Below, one piece after another: positions 17,324 through 25,798 of a DNA stretch of 64,000 nt; positions within the stretch are counted from its first letter, which is position 1; each line of letters opens with the position of its first letter. Both the position numbers and the translations under genes were made by a program. The notes under the pieces are model-generated. The model did no database searches. It was given only the letters and a program-made list of their open reading frames with translations, and was not told the origin of the DNA. The DNA is taken from contig NZ_LN879466.1 of assembly GCF_001403635.1 (NCBI RefSeq), positions 124,001 through 188,000 of the forward strand, in the 5' to 3' direction. This DNA is from Clostridium massiliamazoniense. Its GTDB lineage: Bacteria; Bacillota; Clostridia; Clostridiales; Clostridiaceae.

Positions 17324-19890
17324 TGTACGAATTTATTTTAAATGGCGAGAAAGTAACAGCAGAAGAAAATGAGAAGTTATTACATTTCTTAAGAGATAAA
17401 AAAGGTATTTTATCAGTTAAAAATGGCTGTGATGAGGGAGCTTGTGGAGCTTGTACTTTACTTATAGATGGAGTTGCAACTAAGTCTTGTGTACAAACTT
17501 TAGAAAGAATCAACGGAAAAACAGTTACAACAATAGAAGGATTTACTGAAAGAGAAAAGGAGGTATTTGCTTATGCCTTTACTGAAGCTGGAGCAGTTCA
17601 ATGTGGATTCTGTATACCAGGTATGGTTGTGTCTGCAAAAGGACTTTTCAATAAAACTTTAAATCCAACAGCTGATGAAGTTAAAAAAGCATTAAGAGGT
17701 AACATATGTAGATGTACAGGTTACGTAAAAATTGAAGATGCCATAATGCTAGCTGCTGAAATTTTTAGAGAAAATAAAGAAGTACCTCGTAGATCTTGTA
17801 AAGGTATTATAGGAGAAAATGCACATAAAGTTGATGCTCATGATAAGACTTTAGGAACAGCAAAATATGCTGATGATTTATATTTTGATGGAATGCTTTA
17901 TGGTAGTGCATTAAGACCAGAATATGCAAGAGAATTAATTAAAAAAATAGATACTTCTAAAGCTGAGTCTATGGATGGAGTTTATGCTGTTGTAACAGCT
18001 AAAGATATCCCTGGAAAAAGATATATAGGTCACTTAAAACAAGATTGGCCAGCACTTATAGCTGAAGGAGAAGAAACAAGATATATAGGTGATGCTTTAG
18101 CTTTAGTAGCAGCTAGAGATAAAAAGACATTAAAAGAAGCTTTAAATGCCATAGAAGTTGATTATGAAAAGTTAGAACCTGTAACAACTATTGAAGATGC
18201 TTTAAAAGCAGGTGCACCTAAGGTTCACGAAACAGGAAACTTATTAGTTCATGAACAACTAAAAAGAGGAGATGCAGATAATGCTATAAAAAATTCTAAG
18301 TTTGTTTATGAAGAAGATTTTGTTGTTCCACCAACAGAACATGCTTTTATGGAGCCAGAAGCTGCTGTAGCAAGATATGAAGATGGAATATTAACTGTTT
18401 ATACAGGTGGACAAGGTATCTATGATGAAGTTCATGAATTATGTAATTTATTAGGATTAACAGACAAAGAGTTAAGAATAAAAAGTATGTATGTAGGTGG
18501 AGGTTTTGGTGGTAAAGAAGATATGAGCGTTCAACACCACGCTGCATTACTTACTTATGTTACTAAAAAACCTGTAAAGGTTGTTTTATCTAGACAGGAA
18601 AGTTTAAATATACATCCAAAAAGACATATGATGAAGATGCATTTCACTGTTGGATGTGATGAAAATGGAATATTACAAGGAATGAAGGCTGAGATATTAT
18701 CAGATACTGGTGCTTATGCATCACTAGGTGGACCAGTTCTTCAAAGAGCATGTACTCATGCAGGCGGACCATATAATTTCCAAAATGTAACTGTTGATGG
18801 AAAGGCGCTTTATACTAATAATCCACCAGGTGGAGCATTTAGAGGATTTGGTGTTACTCAATCAGCCTTTGCAATGGAATGTTGTATGAATAAACTAGCT
18901 GAAATGGTAGGAATATCAGGTTGGGAAATCAGATATAGAAATGCTATAAAACCAGGTCAAGAATTATCAAATGGACAAATAGCTGATGAAGGTACAGCTT
19001 ATGTTGAAACTTTAGAAGCAGTTAAAGATGTATATGAAAATAATAAAATTGTTGGTATTGCATCAGCATTTAAAAATGCTGGAGTAGGTGTTGGAGTTCC
19101 TGATATAGGAAGATGTAATCTTGCTATTATAGATGGAAAAGTTCATGTTAGAAGTTCAGCTGCTGATATAGGACAAGGTATCATGACAGTTACATCACAA
19201 ATAGTAGCAGAGATAACTGGATTACCTCAAGATTCATTAATCGTAGAGAGACCAGATAGTTTACTAACTCCTGATGCTGGTACAACAACAGCTTCAAGAC
19301 AAACTGTATTTACAGGGGAAGCTACTAAGGTTGCAGCATTGAAACTTAAAAAGGCAATGGAAAGTAAAACTTTAAATGAGTTAAATGGAGAAATATTCAA
19401 AGGTGAATATTCTGGAGTTACAGACCCAATGGGTTCAGATAAACCAAATCCAGTAAGCCATATTGCTTATGGATTTGCAACACAAGTAGTAGTGCTAGAT
19501 GAAACTGGTAAGCTTGTAAAAGTCGTTGCAGCCCATGATGTAGGTAAAGCAATAAATCCTCAAGGTGTTGAAGGACAAATTGAAGGTGGAGTTACTATGG
19601 GACTTGGTTATGGATTAACAGAAGACTTTCCTACAAAGGATGGTGTTCCAGCAGTTAAATATGGAACATTAGGATTAATGAGATCAATATCTGTTCCAGA
19701 AATAGTTCCAATAATAATAGAAAAAAATAAAGCAGAGTTAAGCTTTGGAGCAAAGGGTGTTGGAGAAATTGTTTGTGTGCCAACAGCACCAGCACTTCAA
19801 AATGCTTATTATAAGTTAGATGGTATATTTAGAACAAAATTGCCACTTGATGATACTGCATATAGAAAGAAAAAAGTAGTAAAGAAATAA
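17323..19890 (+). CDS. xdh: Selenium-dependent xanthine dehydrogenase, fused iron-sulfur and molybdopterin subunits
   Basis: The 855-residue fusion has an N-terminal 2Fe-2S ferredoxin domain (GCDEGACGACTL, about 40-51) and a second 2Fe-2S motif (CGFCIPG with CRCTG, about 95-130). The molybdopterin-binding domain begins near residue 165, with YVGGGFGGKED, PPGGAFRGFG, GQGIMTVTSQ and a C-terminal GAKGVGE with the presumed catalytic Glu. There is no FAD domain. It oxidises purines such as xanthine, with a labile Se ligand on Mo inferred from its YqeB/YqeC/MocA neighbours. ATG 17323 is preceded by AAAGGAGG. Confidence 0.93.
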   Translation: MYEFILNGEKVTAEENEKLLHFLRDKKGILSVKNGCDEGACGACTLLIDGVATKSCVQTLERINGKTVTTIEGFTEREKEVFAYAFTEAGAVQCGFCIPGMVVSAKGLFNKTLNPTADEVKKALRGNICRCTGYVKIEDAIMLAAEIFRENKEVPRRSCKGIIGENAHKVDAHDKTLGTAKYADDLYFDGMLYGSALRPEYARELIKKIDTSKAESMDGVYAVVTAKDIPGKRYIGHLKQDWPALIAEGEETRYIGDALALVAARDKKTLKEALNAIEVDYEKLEPVTTIEDALKAGAPKVHETGNLLVHEQLKRGDADNAIKNSKFVYEEDFVVPPTEHAFMEPEAAVARYEDGILTVYTGGQGIYDEVHELCNLLGLTDKELRIKSMYVGGGFGGKEDMSVQHHAALLTYVTKKPVKVVLSRQESLNIHPKRHMMKMHFTVGCDENGILQGMKAEILSDTGAYASLGGPVLQRACTHAGGPYNFQNVTVDGKALYTNNPPGGAFRGFGVTQSAFAMECCMNKLAEMVGISGWEIRYRNAIKPGQELSNGQIADEGTAYVETLEAVKDVYENNKIVGIASAFKNAGVGVGVPDIGRCNLAIIDGKVHVRSSAADIGQGIMTVTSQIVAEITGLPQDSLIVERPDSLLTPDAGTTTASRQTVFTGEATKVAALKLKKAMESKTLNELNGEIFKGEYSGVTDPMGSDKPNPVSHIAYGFATQVVVLDETGKLVKVVAAHDVGKAINPQGVEGQIEGGVTMGLGYGLTEDFPTKDGVPAVKYGTLGLMRSISVPEIVPIIIEKNKAELSFGAKGVGEIVCVPTAPALQNAYYKLDGIFRTKLPLDDTAYRKKKVVKK

Positions 19891-19915
19891 AAAACAATAT
19901 TGCAATTATAGAAAC

Positions 19916-19947
19916 TGGGGAAAGTTACGGTGATCGTACTTTCCCCA
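19916..19947 (+). other. GC-rich hairpin after xdh, without a T-run
   Basis: TGGGGAAAGT (19916-19925) pairs perfectly with ACTTTCCCCA (19938-19947). The following bases are ATATAAAG, so a standard terminator is unlikely. It may stabilise the xdh mRNA end or mark a processing site before the next leader RNA. Confidence 0.55.
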
Positions 19948-19992
19948 ATATAAAGAAATCCACTAATAGTCAACAAATTTATTTGAAGTAAG

Positions 19993-20110
19993 AGGGGAGG
20001 AACTTATTTCTAAATAAATTAACAGTTACGTTATGAAAACTATTAGTGTTTGCTACTTTATAAGTTTTTAGTGCTGTGAATGTTTTCTTATATTTAGAAA
20101 TAGGGCTAAA
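19993..20110 (+). ncRNA. Structured leader RNA, copy 2, of the PQ-loop genes
   Basis: GGGGAGGAACT leads into TATTTCTAAATA (20005-20016), which pairs over 12 bp with TATTTAGAAATA (20091-20102). GGGCTAAAATG follows at once, giving the ribosome binding site and start of the gene at 20111. Compared with copy 1 the helix sequence is different but still paired. The inner loop is longer and only weakly structured. Confidence 0.6.
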
Positions 20111-20395
20111 ATGAATGGAATTCAAACATTTGGATTTTTATTAAATATTTTTGGAGGATTCCTATTAATATCAGGATATATTCCACAAATAGGTAGATTA
20201 TATAAATCAAAGTCTCCAGGGAATAACAGTCCACAGTATTGGACAATAATGACTTTCGGAATTTTTTGTGTAGGTATTAATCAGGCTATTCGTGGTGTAC
20301 CAACAATTCAATTAATGATTCAATGGTGTAATATTTTTCTTGCTTTAACATGTACTACTTTAATACTACGTTATAGCGCTAAAAATAAAAATTAA
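20111..20395 (+). CDS. PQ-loop (SemiSWEET-like) transporter subunit, pair 2 first member
   Basis: The 94-residue, three-helix protein is similar to the 12716 product throughout: NIFGGFLLISGYIPQIGRL and SKSPGNNSPQYWTIMTFGIF. Here the PQ motif is intact. The start ATG lies 6 bases after the GGG that ends the leader RNA. The second member begins 24 bases after its stop. Likely part of a heterodimeric transporter linked to purine use (inference). Confidence 0.85.
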   Translation: MNGIQTFGFLLNIFGGFLLISGYIPQIGRLYKSKSPGNNSPQYWTIMTFGIFCVGINQAIRGVPTIQLMIQWCNIFLALTCTTLILRYSAKNKN

Positions 20396-20419
20396 TTGAA
20401 GTTGATGGGGGTAAAGATC

Positions 20420-20731
20420 ATGGATAAGTATTTAATAGGGACTATAGCTCAGGTATTGGGAAGTTGCACACTTATGTATGCATATTTTCCACAAATTATA
20501 AGATTACTAAAGACTAAAGACGCTACAGGGGTTAGTCCAAAGTTTTGGTCTAAATTAACTTTAGGATTAAGTTGTGTTGCAATTAATTTGACTATAAGTA
20601 AAGTAAATATTTTTATACAGTGTACTCAATGGTTTAATGTTTTCCTAGCATTTACTGTGTTAATGCTAGCTATAAAATATAAACCAACTTCTGAAGAATC
20701 TAAAAATAAAGAAATTGAATTAGAAGCTTAA
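20420..20731 (+). CDS. PQ-loop (SemiSWEET-like) transporter subunit, pair 2 second member
   Basis: The 103-residue protein has the motif AYFPQIIRLLKTKDATG, a KFWSKLTLGLS helix and a charged tail. It aligns with the 13042 product (GTIAQVLGSCTLMYAYFPQ against GNVAQVLGSCTLVYAYFPQ). ATG 20420 follows a GGGGG site 8 bases upstream; an in-frame TTG at 20396 is less likely. Confidence 0.85.
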   Translation: MDKYLIGTIAQVLGSCTLMYAYFPQIIRLLKTKDATGVSPKFWSKLTLGLSCVAINLTISKVNIFIQCTQWFNVFLAFTVLMLAIKYKPTSEESKNKEIELEA

Positions 20732-20739
20732 AAATAAAG

Positions 20740-20782
20740 ATATTATTTAAAGAAATTTGTGGATTTTCACTTTAAATAATAT
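20740..20782 (+). other. Hairpin after PQ-loop pair 2
   Basis: ATATTATTTAAAG (20740-20752) pairs perfectly with CTTTAAATAATAT (20770-20782). Without a T-run it is a weak terminator at best. The gene-free stretch 20732-21571 also holds the start-stop site at 20918 and the third leader RNA at 21007; the remaining 21190-21571 is AT-rich with nothing recognised. Confidence 0.5.
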
Positions 20783-20917
20783 TGTAAAAACTTAATAATG
20801 TTAATGAATCTGTAATTTAAAAGATGCTATGGATTTAATAATACTTTATATAAATTTATTTTATCTATAATCAAAAGTTATTATTAATAGCTTTAATAGA
20901 ATCTATAAAGTTATTTT

Positions 20918-20938
20918 AAGGAGGTGAGGAAAATGTAA
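20918..20938 (+). other. Perfect Shine-Dalgarno followed by ATG-TAA (start-stop)
   Basis: AAGGAGGTGA is followed at ideal distance by ATG (20933-20935) and at once by the stop TAA (20936-20938). It is either the remains of a lost gene or a minimal start-stop unit that could hold a ribosome upstream of the third leader RNA. Confidence 0.45.
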
Positions 20939-21006
20939 TACCTAGATTAGGTAAGAAAGTATTTTAACAAAATGTGTAGAGTTGTTAAAAGAACAAATTA
21001 CAGAAG

Positions 21007-21188
21007 GGAGGGACTTATTTCTAAAGTTCGAAGCTAAATATTATAGCTTATAGAAATAAGGGTGCTATATGAGTGGTCTACATGTATACAGAACTATGAA
21101 AGATAATAATATTATCATGTATATAAAAACAATTTTCTACAAAGATTTTCAAAACTTTAGGAAATTACACCCAAAATACAATTCATAA
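21007..21188 (+). pseudogene. Third leader RNA copy followed by an aborted PQ-loop gene start
   Basis: GGGAGGGA then CTTATTTCTA (21014-21023) pairs perfectly with TAGAAATAAG (21051-21060), with an inner AAGCTA/TAGCTT helix. GGGTGCTATATG follows exactly as in copy 1. The frame starting at 21069 begins MSGLH, the same five residues as the 12716 protein, then diverges into an unrelated 34-residue tail ending at 21188. I read this as a leader left after loss of its PQ-loop gene, or a stand-alone RNA. Confidence 0.6.
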
Positions 21189-21571
21189 AATTTTAAATTA
21201 TTTAGAAATTTGATTTTTGTTTTTTAATGCTAATTATTAGAATGCGGCGTATAACTTACAAAGATAACTCTGATAATTTAAGATTAAGATTCTAATAATT
21301 TAAAATTTATTATGGATGTAGAAAATGCTAATTAATATATTTTTATAAGTAGAATAAGATTTAAACAAATTTACTTTGTTTAATACTTAAATTTATTAGT
21401 CTATAATCATGTAAGTTAGTACCACATTTATAAGATTAAATGCACAGTTTAAAACAAACTATTGTGCTACAAATTATTATTTTAAATTAAAGGTTTTTAT
21501 TGTAATTGAAACACTATATAACCTTTAATATAAAAAATGTTTGTGAAACTTTTAAATTGGAGGTATAGACT

Positions 21572-23863
21572 ATGATTTATAAATCTTTAGGTGAAAGTGA
21601 AAAAAGAGTAGATGCTTTCGCAAAGGTAACAGGTAAGGCGAAATATAGTAGCGACTATTTTGAAAGTGATTTATTAATAGGGAAAGTTTTAAGGAGTCCA
21701 TATGCTCATGCTATAGTGAAGAGCATAGATACAACTGAAGCTGAAAAGCTTCCTGGTGTAGAAGCTGTATTAACATATAAAAATGTTCCACAAGGAAAGT
21801 TCCCAACAGCAGGGCATCCATATTCCTTAGACCCAAGTCATAGAGATGTGGAAGATAGATCACTGTTAACAAATAAAGCTCGTTTTGTTGGAGATGAAAT
21901 TGCAGCAGTTGTTGCTGTAGATGAATTAACAGCATTAAAAGCTTTAAAATTAATTAAGGTTGAATATGATGTTTTACCATTTGTACTAGATCAAGAAGAA
22001 GCAATAAAAGAAGGAGCTCCAATAATCCATGAAGAAAGACCAAATAATATAATAAGTGATTTTGGTATAACCGTAGGAGATCCTCATAAGGTATTCAGTG
22101 AAGCTGATAAAATATTTGAGGGCAAGTACGAAACTCAAACTGTTCAACATTCACAAATGGAAGTTCATAATGTAATAAGTAAATTAGATGAGTATGGAAG
22201 ATTATTAATTATAAGTTCAACTCAAATTCCCCACATAGTTAGAAGAATAGTTTCTCAAGCTTGTCATTATCCAATTGGTGATATTAGAGTTATTAAACCA
22301 TTTGTAGGTGGTGGTTTTGGTGGAAAACAAGATGTTGTTTTAGAGCCACTTGCAGCGGCTATGACATTAGCTGTTAATGGAAGACCTGTATTATATTCTC
22401 TAACTAGAGAAGAAGATATTATAGGGGCAAGAACTAGACATGCTATGAAAATTAATATTCAGTTAGCAATGTCAAAAGAGAACAAAATCAAGGGATATAA
22501 AATAGAGAACCTTGTTAATAATGGTTCCTACGCATCACATGGACATTCAATAGCTATGAGTGCAGGTAGCAAGATTAGGCCTCTTTACAATATAGAAGCA
22601 GAAAAGTATTTACCAAAGACTATATATACAAACTTGCCAGCAGCAGGAGCTATGAGAGGATATGGAATTCCTCAAATAATCTTTGCTTTAGAGTCAATGA
22701 TAGAGGATGTAGCATACGCATTAGATATAGATCCAATAGAGTTCAGATTACAAAATTTAATAAAGGAAGGTCATATTGATCCAGATAACGGATTAGTAGT
22801 TAGGAGCTTTGCATTACCTCAATGTATTAATAAGGGTAAAGAAATTTTAGATTGGGATAGAAAAAGAGAATTATATAAAAATCAAACTGGAAACAAGAGA
22901 CGTGGTGTAGGAATGGCTTGTTTCAGTTACTTCTCAGGAACTTACCCAGTAGCTTTAGAAGCAGCGGGAGTAAGAATAATAATGAACCAAGATGGTACAG
23001 TTCAAGTGCAAGTAGGTGCTACTGAAATTGGACAAGGTAGCGATACTGTATTCAGTCAAATGGTAGCAGATACTATAGGAATAAGTTTTGATAAAGTTCA
23101 TGTGGTATCTATTCAAGATACAGATGTAACACCATTTGATACTGGTTCTTATGCATCAAGACAATCTTATATTGCAGGACATGGAATTAAAAAAGCTGCA
23201 GAGGAAGTAAAAAGAAAAGCTCTAGAAATAGCTAGTGATAAATGTGGATATTTTGTAGATCAATTAGATATAGAGGATTCTATAATAGTTGAAAAAATAA
23301 CTAGAAGACAATTATTCACCTTAGAGGAAATTTGTCAAGAAGCTTATTTTAATAAAACAAAATATGAACCTATTACAAGTGACTTAACAGTAAAGGTTCA
23401 AAACAATTCAATAGCCTATGGAGCAACTTTTGCTGAAGTAGAAGTTGATATTAAAACTGGAAAAATTGAAGTTATTGATATATGCAATATACATGATTCA
23501 GGAAAAATTTTAAATAGAAAGGCAGCTGAAGGACAAGTCCAAGGGGGCGTAAGTATGGCTTTAGGATTTGCTTTATCAGAAAAATTACTATTTAATAAGG
23601 AAACTGGAGCACCATATAATAACAATTTATTACATTACAAAATTGGTACTATGATGGATACTCCTGATATAAAAGTAGAGTTTGTAGAAAAACCAGATCC
23701 AACTTCAAGTTATGGACAAAAATCATTAGGAGAAAATACTACACTTTCAATAGCACCAGCAATACGTAATGCTGTTTTAAATGCTACAGGTGTTAAGTTT
23801 AATGAATTGCCAATGAGTCCACAAGCAGTTTTTGAAAAGTTTAAAGAAGTCGGTGTTTTATAG
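21572..23863 (+). CDS. Molybdopterin-binding large subunit of a xanthine dehydrogenase family enzyme
   Basis: The 763-residue protein is a free molybdopterin subunit without Fe-S domains. It has GKAKYSSDY and VLRSPYAHA near the N-terminus, FVGGGFGGKQD, LPAAGAMRGYG, ATEIGQGSDTVFSQ and the C-terminal YGQKSLGEN with the catalytic Glu. It forms a three-subunit hydroxylase with the FAD and Fe-S genes at 23876 and 24750. Probable substrate is a purine or hydroxylated heterocycle; guaD and the Se-cofactor genes are just downstream. GGAGG precedes the ATG. No clear promoter was seen in front of it. Confidence 0.93.
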   Translation: MIYKSLGESEKRVDAFAKVTGKAKYSSDYFESDLLIGKVLRSPYAHAIVKSIDTTEAEKLPGVEAVLTYKNVPQGKFPTAGHPYSLDPSHRDVEDRSLLTNKARFVGDEIAAVVAVDELTALKALKLIKVEYDVLPFVLDQEEAIKEGAPIIHEERPNNIISDFGITVGDPHKVFSEADKIFEGKYETQTVQHSQMEVHNVISKLDEYGRLLIISSTQIPHIVRRIVSQACHYPIGDIRVIKPFVGGGFGGKQDVVLEPLAAAMTLAVNGRPVLYSLTREEDIIGARTRHAMKINIQLAMSKENKIKGYKIENLVNNGSYASHGHSIAMSAGSKIRPLYNIEAEKYLPKTIYTNLPAAGAMRGYGIPQIIFALESMIEDVAYALDIDPIEFRLQNLIKEGHIDPDNGLVVRSFALPQCINKGKEILDWDRKRELYKNQTGNKRRGVGMACFSYFSGTYPVALEAAGVRIIMNQDGTVQVQVGATEIGQGSDTVFSQMVADTIGISFDKVHVVSIQDTDVTPFDTGSYASRQSYIAGHGIKKAAEEVKRKALEIASDKCGYFVDQLDIEDSIIVEKITRRQLFTLEEICQEAYFNKTKYEPITSDLTVKVQNNSIAYGATFAEVEVDIKTGKIEVIDICNIHDSGKILNRKAAEGQVQGGVSMALGFALSEKLLFNKETGAPYNNNLLHYKIGTMMDTPDIKVEFVEKPDPTSSYGQKSLGENTTLSIAPAIRNAVLNATGVKFNELPMSPQAVFEKFKEVGVL

Positions 23864-23875
23864 GAGGAGTTAGAT

Positions 23876-24748
23876 ATGTACGATATAAGAGGAGTAGCTG
23901 AACCTAAAACAGTAGAAGAAGCCTTAGAGGTTTTAGATAAAAATTCAGATTTAACTATAATATCAGGTGGAACTGATGTATTAGTTAAATTACATGAAGG
24001 AAGAATGGAAAATCTTGATTTAGTAAGTATAAGAGAAATAAAGGAGCTAGAAGCTATTTCTATGTTAGAGAATGGTGACATAGAAATTGGATCAAGGGCA
24101 TCATTCACAGATATTTTTAGAAGTGAAATTATAAATAAGCATTTAGGTGTTCTTGCTGAAGCAGCAGTTTCAATGGGTGGTCCACAAATTAGAAATATTG
24201 CTACTATAGGTGGAAATGTTTGTAATGGAGCTGTTTCAGGAGATAGTGCACCAACATTATTTGCACTAAACACTAAATTAAAATTAAAAAGTAAAAATAG
24301 GGAAAGAATTGTACCTATTAGTGAATTCTATGCAGGTCCAGGGATTGTAAACATAGATTCAAATGAATTATTACTATCATTAATCATAGAAAAAAAAGAT
24401 TATGAAAATGCAAAAGGAAATTATATAAAATTTGCCACAAGAAAAGCTATGGATATTTCTATAATGGGTGTTTCTGTTGTAGTTAAAGTGAAAGGTAATA
24501 AATTTAATGATGTAAGAATAGCTTTAGGGGTGGCAGGTCCAACACCTATAAGATGTTCTGAAGCTGAGAAATTAGCTGAAAATTTAGAAGTAAATGAAGG
24601 AAACATGAAGTTAATAGCTCACAAGGCATTAGAAGCTTCAAAGGCTATAGACTTTTGGAATGCATCAAAAGCCTACAAAGATCATTTAATTGATGAATTA
24701 GTATATAGAGCCTTAAAAGAATCAGTTAAGAGATTAGGAGGAAAGTAA
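23876..24748 (+). CDS. FAD-binding subunit of the xanthine dehydrogenase family enzyme
   Basis: The 290-residue protein is a CoxM/XdhB-type FAD subunit. It has TIISGGTDVLVKLHEG (FAD pyrophosphate loop, about residues 31-46), PQIRNIATIGGNVCNGAVSGDSA-type sequence at about 101-123, and the C-terminal CO dehydrogenase flavoprotein domain. It passes electrons from the Fe-S subunit to NAD or another acceptor. It follows the large subunit by 12 bases with a GGAGGAG site and precedes the Fe-S subunit by one base. Confidence 0.94.
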   Translation: MYDIRGVAEPKTVEEALEVLDKNSDLTIISGGTDVLVKLHEGRMENLDLVSIREIKELEAISMLENGDIEIGSRASFTDIFRSEIINKHLGVLAEAAVSMGGPQIRNIATIGGNVCNGAVSGDSAPTLFALNTKLKLKSKNRERIVPISEFYAGPGIVNIDSNELLLSLIIEKKDYENAKGNYIKFATRKAMDISIMGVSVVVKVKGNKFNDVRIALGVAGPTPIRCSEAEKLAENLEVNEGNMKLIAHKALEASKAIDFWNASKAYKDHLIDELVYRALKESVKRLGGK

Positions 24749-24749
24749 G

Positions 24750-25217
24750 ATGGGATTTAATAGAAAAATAAAAATTAATGTTAATGGTAATGATTATGAA
24801 TTAGAGATAGATTTAAGAGAATCTTTGTCATCTGTATTAAGACATAAATTACATCTTACTGGAGTTAAAGAAGGCTGTCTTGTTGGAGAATGTGGAGCTT
24901 GTACAGTTCTTATTGATGGAGTTCCAACAGATTCATGTATTTATTTAGCTGTTTGGGCTAATGGAAAGAGAATAAGAACAATTGAAGGTGAAAGTAAGAA
25001 TGGAAAGCTTTCAAAGGTTCAACAAGCTTTTATTGATGAGGGAGCTATCCAATGTGGTTTTTGCACACCAGGGTTAGTTATGACATCAACAGCTTTAGTT
25101 GAAAGTGGAAAAGAATTCACTGATGCAGAGCTAAAGAGAGAATTATCAGGTCACTTATGTAGATGTACAGGATATAATAAAATATTCCTAGCTACAAAAA
25201 AAGCATTAAAAAAATAA
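24750..25217 (+). CDS. 2Fe-2S subunit of the xanthine dehydrogenase family enzyme
   Basis: The 155-residue protein has the plant-type 2Fe-2S motif GCLVGECGACTVLIDG (about residues 43-58) and the helical 2Fe-2S domain with CGFCTPG and CRCTGY. Length and layout are normal for XdhC/CoxS-type small subunits. It starts one base after the FAD subunit stop, so the two are translationally coupled. Confidence 0.95.
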   Translation: MGFNRKIKINVNGNDYELEIDLRESLSSVLRHKLHLTGVKEGCLVGECGACTVLIDGVPTDSCIYLAVWANGKRIRTIEGESKNGKLSKVQQAFIDEGAIQCGFCTPGLVMTSTALVESGKEFTDAELKRELSGHLCRCTGYNKIFLATKKALKK

Positions 25218-25255
25218 TATATATTAGATATATTTAATTAAAGGTGGCGATTATT

Positions 25256-25729
25256 ATGGATAAAAAGGAAATAATGGATTTGTGTGTTCAAAGTTGTCTT
25301 GACGGAATGAAAAATCATGAAGGAGGACCTTTTGGTTCAGCAATAGTGAAGGATGGTAAAGTAATTGCTGTTGCACACAATACTGTAATTGGAACAAATG
25401 ATCCAACAGCACATGGAGAAATAAACGCAATAAGAGAAGCATGTAAAAAGCTTAATACATTTGATTTAAGTGGATGTGAGTTATATACAACTTCAGAGCC
25501 TTGTCCAATGTGTATGTCAGCTATAATATGGGCTAATATATCTAAGGTATATTATGCTTGTACTGTACAAGATGCAAGAGATATTGGCTTTAGGGATGAG
25601 CACATTTTAAATTTCCTTCAAAATGATTGTAAGGATAAAAAAATATTAGATTTAGAAGCTGTTGATAAATCAGAAGCTATGAAAGCTTTTGAATTTTGGA
25701 CAAAGGATAATTCTAGAACAAATTACTAG
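25256..25729 (+). CDS. guaD: Guanine deaminase (cytidine deaminase-fold nucleobase deaminase)
   Basis: The 157-residue protein is the small GuaD type. It has GGPFGSAIVKDGKVIA, the zinc motif TAHGEINAIREAC with catalytic Glu (about residue 54), and SEPCPMCMSAIIWA with two zinc cysteines. It converts guanine to xanthine, which feeds the dehydrogenases upstream. ATG 25256 has AAAGGTGG at 25240-25247; the frame extends to 25244 without a site. Its placement between hydroxylase and Se-cofactor genes supports a purine-salvage or catabolism role. Confidence 0.92.
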   Translation: MDKKEIMDLCVQSCLDGMKNHEGGPFGSAIVKDGKVIAVAHNTVIGTNDPTAHGEINAIREACKKLNTFDLSGCELYTTSEPCPMCMSAIIWANISKVYYACTVQDARDIGFRDEHILNFLQNDCKDKKILDLEAVDKSEAMKAFEFWTKDNSRTNY

Positions 25730-25798
25730 AATATAGATTAACTTATCAAGGGCGTAAATTCTATTAATTGAAAATATTATGATAGTATAGGTGATTAA

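Noticed and set aside
23710-24273. Long minus-strand open frame opposite the hydroxylase subunits
   Set aside because: Shadow frame across two well-supported genes, with no ribosome site.
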